A DNA stretch of 64,000 bases, taken from Patella vulgata. Taxonomy: Eukaryota > Mollusca > Gastropoda > Patellidae. The translations under genes were made by a program, and so were the position numbers. Below, in pieces: positions 57,977 through 64,000 of the stretch. The DNA is taken from NCBI RefSeq assembly GCF_932274485.2, contig NC_065887.2, forward strand, positions 44,597,201 to 44,661,200, written 5' to 3'. Numbering within the stretch: position 1 is the stretch's first letter; each line of letters opens with the position of its first letter. The notes under the pieces are model-generated. The model was not told the origin of the DNA and searched no databases. It was given only the letters and a program-made list of their open reading frames with translations.

Positions 57977-59670
57977 AAAAATTTCGGCCAGTTTGAAAAT
58001 TTAAGCGGCTAACGGTTTTTTTCTTAATAAATGTTAGTGTTTGTATCCAGATTTGAATGATTCTTTCCGATATCTGCCCCACTATTGCTCGGATTCGGTC
58101 TAAAGTTAAGCTTTCCTTTTCCAATTAAAAATAATGATTCATTCATTTGTTGATAACTAAATGTAGTCAATATTCCATAATCATAACTGAGTAAATATAT
58201 TTATTACAACTCAATCAGTAACAATATCAATCTGAATTCTTTCCCATTTCAATTCATTCTGTTGCAAGATTCCAGCCCATTAACATCCGGCAGTCATAGG
58301 TTAAAACCCAATTTGCTAAACAGATTTCATTTTCTTTTAGAAACCTTTAATTTTAATTCCATTTATATGATCATCAATAGTAACACGTATATATATATAT
58401 ATATATATATATGATATCAGGGGTGGAACTAGGAATCATGAAAAGGGGGGGGGGGTCCCCCAAGAAAATTATCCGTCATTTCCTTGCATCTGTAGCCATT
58501 CCAAGAGCTATTTGGTTGATATTTTCGACAAAGTAAACATTCGGAAATCGTTAAAAAAAAGCCTTACAATCGAGCAAAAAAGCCAGTTGAACATGCGACT
58601 CGAAAATTGTCAAGGCGAGCGAGGCAATATGATGGGAAAAAGACGAATCTATTCCCTAGCCACTTTACTATTTAAGCCTTGTAACTTGTACTGTGTACTG
58701 TCCACACATGAAACAATGCTACATCAAGTTGCACTCATGCGCGTCGGTGATGGGCATGAGTGTATACGCCGCCGATTCCACAAGATGCTATCATTGATGT
58801 CTGTCTATAGTCACTCTATAGGATTAGGGCAACGTCAGCTAAACAACAAGAATTCGTTTGAAAGTGGAAGCATTAATTAGACCAGACTGGTGTGTTTGAG
58901 TCGATGGTTTGTGTAATTTGGGATCCCTGCAACGGGTTGGGAACAAACATATTTGGGTCTGGGAAGGGGATCCACCTCTGGATATACATAATAGTCGAGG
59001 TGGGGTGGGGATTTACAAAGATGCCCTCTTAAAGGGAAATTACTCCACGTAACGACTAAAGCCTTATCACGTTTCGATACCTTTTTAGGCATGTGCGATT
59101 GTGAGTCCAGAACGTCCCGAATTGACAGAATTTCAATGGAATAAAGTGGAATTCCGTCCCGTCACAGCCCTGTCCTTGCCGATAACGGAGGTGGGGTGCG
59201 TAGAATCAGAACGTTACTTCACCTGTCATGGTTGATTGAGTTATTTTCTTATGCAGTCTGCGCATGCGTTGTAGACCGAAATCCCCCTTTTCACTTGGTT
59301 GTCACAATTTTGTGGATTGGTAGAATTCATTTCTGGAACGTTCAATCGAGTATCTCCTTGTTTTCTTATCTGGACGGAACGCCTGTCTCACCCTGGCGTA
59401 GGTAGTGCGGAGCGTGACTCCGTGATGACACAACATGTAAGTCATGTAATCATATCGTCACCCATTGGTCTTTTTAAGGCCAAACAGCTCTTTATTCAGT
59501 GTTCTTAATTCTTAGGTCTTAATTCACAGGCCTCTTAATTCTTATTTCTTCATTTGTTGTCGTATTTCGACATTTGTATACTAAAATCAATATTTGTTTT
59601 ACAAATCAGACATTTGTTGTAACAAATTTGTAAATCGTATCTTTGTTTAATTGACTTGAATTTTAATTAT
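57977..59670. other. Intergenic, (TA)n and possible hAT end
   Basis: A (TA)n run lies at about 58388-58412. 'caggggtggaactaggaat' at 58419, followed by a G-tract, resembles a hAT-type end, but no partner was found. The 122-codon frame at 58512-58880 has no family motif. Confidence 0.4.
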
Positions 59671-60790
59671 TTTAATATATGATAAATGATAAAGAAAATC
59701 AAAACAATACATTTCATCAGAAACATACAACGAAAAAAAAATCTCAACATAAAAACCTGAACATAATGACGACAGAGGACGCTAGTGGTAGTCTGGCAAA
59801 CGGCTCTACCAACCGATGAAATAATAGCCGCACCTATACGGTTCTTCGATGATATACATCGTCCCTGTAAAGATTTATATATTAATTATTAAACTCTTTA
59901 TATAATTCTAATTTTAAACAATGTACTTATATTTTTGTAAATAATTTCGTTGGGGAGATGAATTATGACGTATATCGAACTTTTTATAATAAACGTGACA
60001 TTGAATAAAATCCATCCAACGAAATATTGCCTACGGGTATTTATTTTTTTTTTATGGTTTTTTTTTTTTTTGTTTTTTTTTTTGTTCTCAGACTATTTAT
60101 TCATTAAATATTTACATATTAATATAAAAAGATACAGTCGGGGCTTTTATAAGATTCTCTCCTCCAAATAATTATAACTACATAGTTTAGAATTGTTAAC
60201 CAATTACAAAGAAAAGGTATACATTGTTTAATAATTCTAATAATTATTAATTATATAAGGCTTTAAATTAGTAATGAAATTAAATAAAATGAAAGTGGGT
60301 TTAACCTTCCGATTGGGCGAATGAAATTAACCTACTCAGAATACAAAAGAAAATATTTACACGACATGCACGTTTATTAAAATAACCAATGCAACACTGC
60401 TACAAATAATGTCAATATACATCTTTGTATCAATCTGAAACGATTTTGGTATAATTCATCTCCCCAACGAAATTATTTACAAAAATATAAGTACATTGTT
60501 TAAAGTTACAATTATATAAAGAGTTTAATAATTATTATATAAATCTTTACAGGGACGATGTATATCATCGAAGAAACGTATAGGTGCGGCTATTATTTTA
60601 TCGGTTGGTGGAGCCGTTTGACTAGCGTCCTCTGTAGTCATAAGGTTCAGGTTAGACGAATTTAGAGACATATTTTTGACATTGGTTTTTCCAAGATTGA
60701 TATTTGGATATTTGTTTATTCGAGATTTGTTGTTTTTTGTTGTATGTTTCTGATGAAATGTAAATTTAAAAGATATTTTATCATTATATT
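59671..60790. repeat. Large inverted repeat, arms of about 300 bp
   Basis: The left arm (59671-59966) and right arm (60451-60790) are inverted copies with moderate divergence. They share 'atttcatcagaaacatacaa', 'acagaggacgct', 'atgatatacatcgtccctgt' and 'ttggggagatgaattat' at the inner end. The loop of about 485 bp is AT-rich with poly-T. No target duplication or transposase was found. Each arm carries a form of one short frame. Confidence 0.85.
60525..60641 (-). CDS. Micro-ORF in the right arm of the inverted repeat (doubtful)
   Basis: A 38-codon frame starts 'MTTEDASQTAPPTDKIIAAP' and ends 'RFFDDIHRPCKDLYNNY'. The left arm keeps the second half almost unchanged ('IIAAPIRFFDDIHRPCKDLY'), but a 10-bp insertion shifts its first half. 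The family is not recognised. It could be a captured exon fragment or chance. Low confidence that it is translated. Confidence 0.2.
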   Translation of the reverse strand: MTTEDASQTAPPTDKIIAAPIRFFDDIHRPCKDLYNNY

Positions 60791-61053
60791 AAAGATGTCT
60801 TCCCATGTACAAACTGGGTGTTTTGATGGTATATTGGGAAAAAACCATATTCAAACAAATTTATCTATCAAAGCTTGTTTCAAATCCCTGTGAAAACATC
60901 GTTTTCTCGAGGAAATACCCCGAGCTACAAACAATCTAATTAAAGAAGCCATGTCTGTGTCACTACCAAGCCGAAAGAGAATTCACTGCATATAAAAGAC
61001 GACGCTGTCTTTAATCGCTGCCCATTTACCATAAATAATCGCTGCCTGCATTG

Positions 61054-61097
61054 TCTGCGATATCACCTCGGTGGAAGCGGACGTAAAATACAACTAA
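61054..61097 (+). repeat. Copy of the 'gcgatatcacctcggtggaa' repeat
   Basis: 'tgtctgcgatatcacctcgg' and then 'tggaagcggacgtaaaatac' match 45823-45866 inverted. On both sides 'tcgctgcccatttaccataa' is repeated (61014 and 61113), so this looks like a short insertion flanked by a long duplication. Confidence 0.85.
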
Positions 61098-61249
61098 CCC
61101 ATCATCATTAATCGCTGCCCATTTACCATAAATATCGAAACCTTACTAAATTCTGGGATAAATCCCTGCCCAAGTCTCTCACTTTTCCACGTCTGCTCAC
61201 AATCATGTTTATCAACATATACATTAAATGCAAGCCGCTGGTAGATAGT

Positions 61250-61936
61250 AGGAGGGGCAAAGTCCAAGGTTAAGGGGGGGGGAGGCGCGAGCTTCAACTA
61301 GAGGTATGGGGAGCCTTCCCCAGAAATTTTTGAAAAAATGACTGCCGGAAATGCAGTCTGGTAGTATTTCAGGCACTGATCGTCGAGATAAAAAGATCTG
61401 ACCAGATACCGCCTTCGCCTGACCACTAGTTTATCCGACCAGAGAGGAAAGTCTCAAACGAACGGAGTGAGTGAATCAAGGGGAATGAATATTTTTGCGG
61501 CGATATTTTGAGAAATAGCCTGGCAGTATTTCAGACACTGGTCGTCGAGATAAATAGAGCTGACCAGATACTGTCTCAAAATCACTAGTTTATCCGAACA
61601 GTTAGGAAGGTGTCAAATAACGGAGTGAGTGAATCAAAGTTAATGAATTGTCTTGCCGCGTTGAACCTATACCCCAAAACTTTGAGGAACGTAAAAAGCA
61701 CTTATGGTTTACGTGATACTGTTTACAGTAGGTTTACAGCAGAATGGGTTCGGTAAGAAATCACTCTGACTCTACAACATGCAAGTCCATCACTGAGTGG
61801 GGATGTGGGATTTAATCACCGTAGAAGGTATTGATTAAATTTTTTTAATTATTTGGCTGGGGGGGGGGGGGTAAACTGGGAGCAAAGCAGATTTATAGGG
61901 GTGGGGGTGAAAGCCCCCGCTTGGTGCCGCCACTGG
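61250..61936 (-). mobile_element. hAT element, second copy, truncated
   Basis: It is the inverse of the element at 9702-11077. The terminus 'gtgccgccactg' ends at 61936. Inside are 'aaaagcactt', 'cggagtgagtgaatcaa', 'tgccggaaatgcagtct' and 'ggtcgtcgagataaatagag' blocks. It lacks the 60-bp array and the other terminus, and a G-tract has expanded near 61858-61871. Confidence 0.85.
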
Positions 61937-63242
61937 ACGTTACTCGAGCAGACAGTCCTAATAGCCAGGCTAAATTAGTGACACCCTTGCATCTTTGTGC
62001 AGTGCGCGCTCCGTTGAATAAAGAGGTATTTGGTCTTCTATACTCGACTTGCCGCACAAGTCCACGCAAACTTGACATAAATACTGTGGTAGCGCATGCG
62101 CAGCATCATTGTGGTTATTAGCAAAATATTCAACATTTTCAAAAACGACGTGGCTTTTGCGACACTCTTACCGTACTTTTACACCACCCTACTGTCTTTG
62201 TCTAACACGGTGCACGTTCTTACGCATATCTCTACGCAAGATGGCGTAATGAGAGTTTCACGGATACGTGACCCACTCATGTGAACCAGGTTTAAGCTAT
62301 AACAGGTATTTACTTCCAATGTATTAAATTGAGTTGATTTGATGTGTAATTTGATTCAGGATGTTGTTCAGCTATTGAATACCACTAATAACATGATCAT
62401 AAATGAAAGCATATTATACTCTTGTGGGCGTGAACAAACACATTGTTTTCCTGTATAAACTATATTTATTTCCAATATTTGTTTTATATGACATGAATTC
62501 AATGGGAAGATGTTTAGAATTGGCACAAGATGCAACACAGAGTCGTCTGGGCCTAGCTTCGTATAGATGGTCGTGGTTCTTCTTTTATCACGATCCGACG
62601 CACCGACACTACCTGACTAATTTTGATGAAAACGCAAGCACATTTCTACTAATAAACATTTGCACTTGTTATATCGTAAACAACAGACGTTTACCCAATC
62701 AAAACCCACATGCGTGAGCCATGAATTTCAGTGCCAAACTCGTTTCTGATTTTTCCCGTTTTGAAGCAATAAAATTGTCTCACTGTCTCATCTATCGATA
62801 AGGTTGAAAGAAAATACCATGGGGTTTTTTATTCGTTGTTTCGAATTGCAGTTACATCTTCCAGCCTGATACATCTTAGTAGGTGGAATCGCTTCATTCT
62901 CAGACTCGTGTCTGGCACTGAAATCAAAATAAAAGTAAGAATTATTAAAGTGTTGTAGACAAACGTTTATTGATTGTTGAGATGTTGATAGAATTATAGG
63001 AAAATACTCAACTACACCAAACATATCAATTCATATTACACACTATTATATACATTTCCATTATGTCGCCGAAACAACATATTTATACAGTAAAAACAAA
63101 ACAAACCCAAACAAACAGGTATACAGACATTCTCTTAACGGAAGTTTCCCATAGTGAAATATTCAAATTATGTCTTTTACTTTCGGTTGTGCACAACCCC
63201 ACGCCAATTCCGGTGGCATAACCAGGATGTAAGAGAAAAACG
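61937..63242. other. Intergenic, no gene recognised
   Basis: The open frames (61921-62121, 62403-62717, 63024-62788) have no recognised motif. No repeat with ends was identified. Confidence 0.5.
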
Positions 63243-63374
63243 ATGGTGTAAGGGTGACATTGTGGTGGGTCAGTGATGGTGTAAGGGTGACATTGTGGTG
63301 GGTCAGTGATGGTGTAAGGGTGACATTGTGGTGGGTCAGTGATGGTGTAAGGGTGACATTGTGGTGGGTCAGTG
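63243..63374 (+). repeat. 33-bp tandem repeat, four units
   Basis: Four identical units contain 'gatggtgtaagggtgacatt' and 'gtggtgggtcagt'. 33 is divisible by three, so the array leaves an open frame encoding a repetitive peptide. Confidence 0.97.
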
Positions 63375-64000
63375 GTTTTTACAATCCTAATGACAGCTTA
63401 AGTGGGATGTTAGGGAGAAAAAAAGGTTTCGCCCCGGGGCTTACCACTTAAAGGATTACCTCGAATAGTCCTCTTTAAGGTACGAGTTGTATGTTTATCA
63501 CGGCCCATCTTTCTCAACTAGTGGCTTTATGACTTGAATTTTACACATTCACCAATTCTATTAAACAAGTCAGATTTAATAGACCACTTTTTACGATTGC
63601 ATCATTGAGTAAAAATGTCGATTATTTATTATCTTCGTCTAGACAGTTGATGTGAAAAAGTAAAATACTTTGTTCTTTTGTTAAATACACTGTGTTTATT
63701 TTTGCCGTGTCGACTTGGTAGTATATCTGAATAGATTCTACATCAACTAGATTCCCAAAATCACTTAGCAATATGTCTATGTAATTATCAGCCAAATAGA
63801 CACACAGTAAGAGTTGCACGATACTCGTAAAAATGTCATATAGTTTTTCGGTTCATATTTATCTACGAAATAAGCTCTTAATTAACTGCAATGAATGCCA
63901 AAACAGGGGAAATTGAAAGCCCAACGCCAATACAATTTATATGACACGAGCAATAGATATGAATTTAGATGTTTTACGTTGATTTTACGAGGATACTGTG
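63375..64000. other. No feature recognised at the window end
   Basis: No motif-bearing frame was found. Confidence 0.5.

Noticed and set aside
58512-58880. 122-codon plus-strand frame
   Set aside because: It starts in a repeat-like G-tract context and has no motif or supporting splice signals.
59671-60790. Long terminal inverted repeats of a large virus-like element
   Set aside because: The arms enclose only about 485 bp of AT-rich DNA with no polymerase, integrase or capsid-like frame.
63254-63451. Open frame with a repeated Trp-Trp-Val-Ser peptide
   Set aside because: It is created by four identical 33-bp units; no start context or neighbouring exon supports it.

Overview
The window is animal nuclear DNA: AT-rich, gene-poor, intron-containing and full of short interspersed elements. 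The SINE families, the CR1-type LINEs and a Wnt10 gene point to a lophotrochozoan, most likely a mollusc. That placement is inference; the sequence does not prove it.

One host gene is well supported. Wnt10 lies on the minus strand in five coding exons between 42898 and 34227. Their reading phases all agree. They start with a 50-nt signal-peptide exon and end with the cysteine-rich Wnt C-terminus, and a polyadenylation signal follows about 107 nt after the stop. A second, partial gene is suggested on the plus strand by two phase-1 exons (22742-22918 and 24137-24232). The first encodes what looks like the start of a C-type-lectin-like domain.

The rest is mainly mobile DNA. Positions 1-2.5 kb hold a dispersed repeat, an L1/Tx1-type LINE tail and a decayed CR1-like LINE. 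A decayed PIF/Harbinger transposase lies at 4.6-5.4 kb. From 5.5 to 15.6 kb there are several non-autonomous DNA transposons with readable ends: a TTAA family, a TA-flanked MITE and a hAT element with a perfect 8-bp duplication. From 16 to 31.4 kb there are two copies of one CR1-clade LINE in opposite orientations. One is interrupted by a tRNA-derived SINE and the other by a TTAA element, and each copy shows the other's empty insertion site. From 34 to 43 kb is Wnt10, whose introns carry a 1.95-kb TTAA element, a hairpin, a SINE and a RecQ-like helicase fragment. From 43 to 64 kb there are further SINEs, repeats, minisatellites, a large inverted repeat and a second, truncated hAT copy. No further coding exon could be recognised there.

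No retroviral, LTR, Polinton-like or other capsid-bearing element was recognised. No true tRNA or rRNA gene and no CRISPR array was seen. Nearly all other open frames are short and show no family motif. I did not find a clearly new biological system. The least ordinary items are a tandemly fused inverted-repeat element with 12-bp flanking repeats (20361-21041), a fold-back locus whose two arms keep the same micro-ORF (59671-60790), and a short exact-match motif found at three sites.
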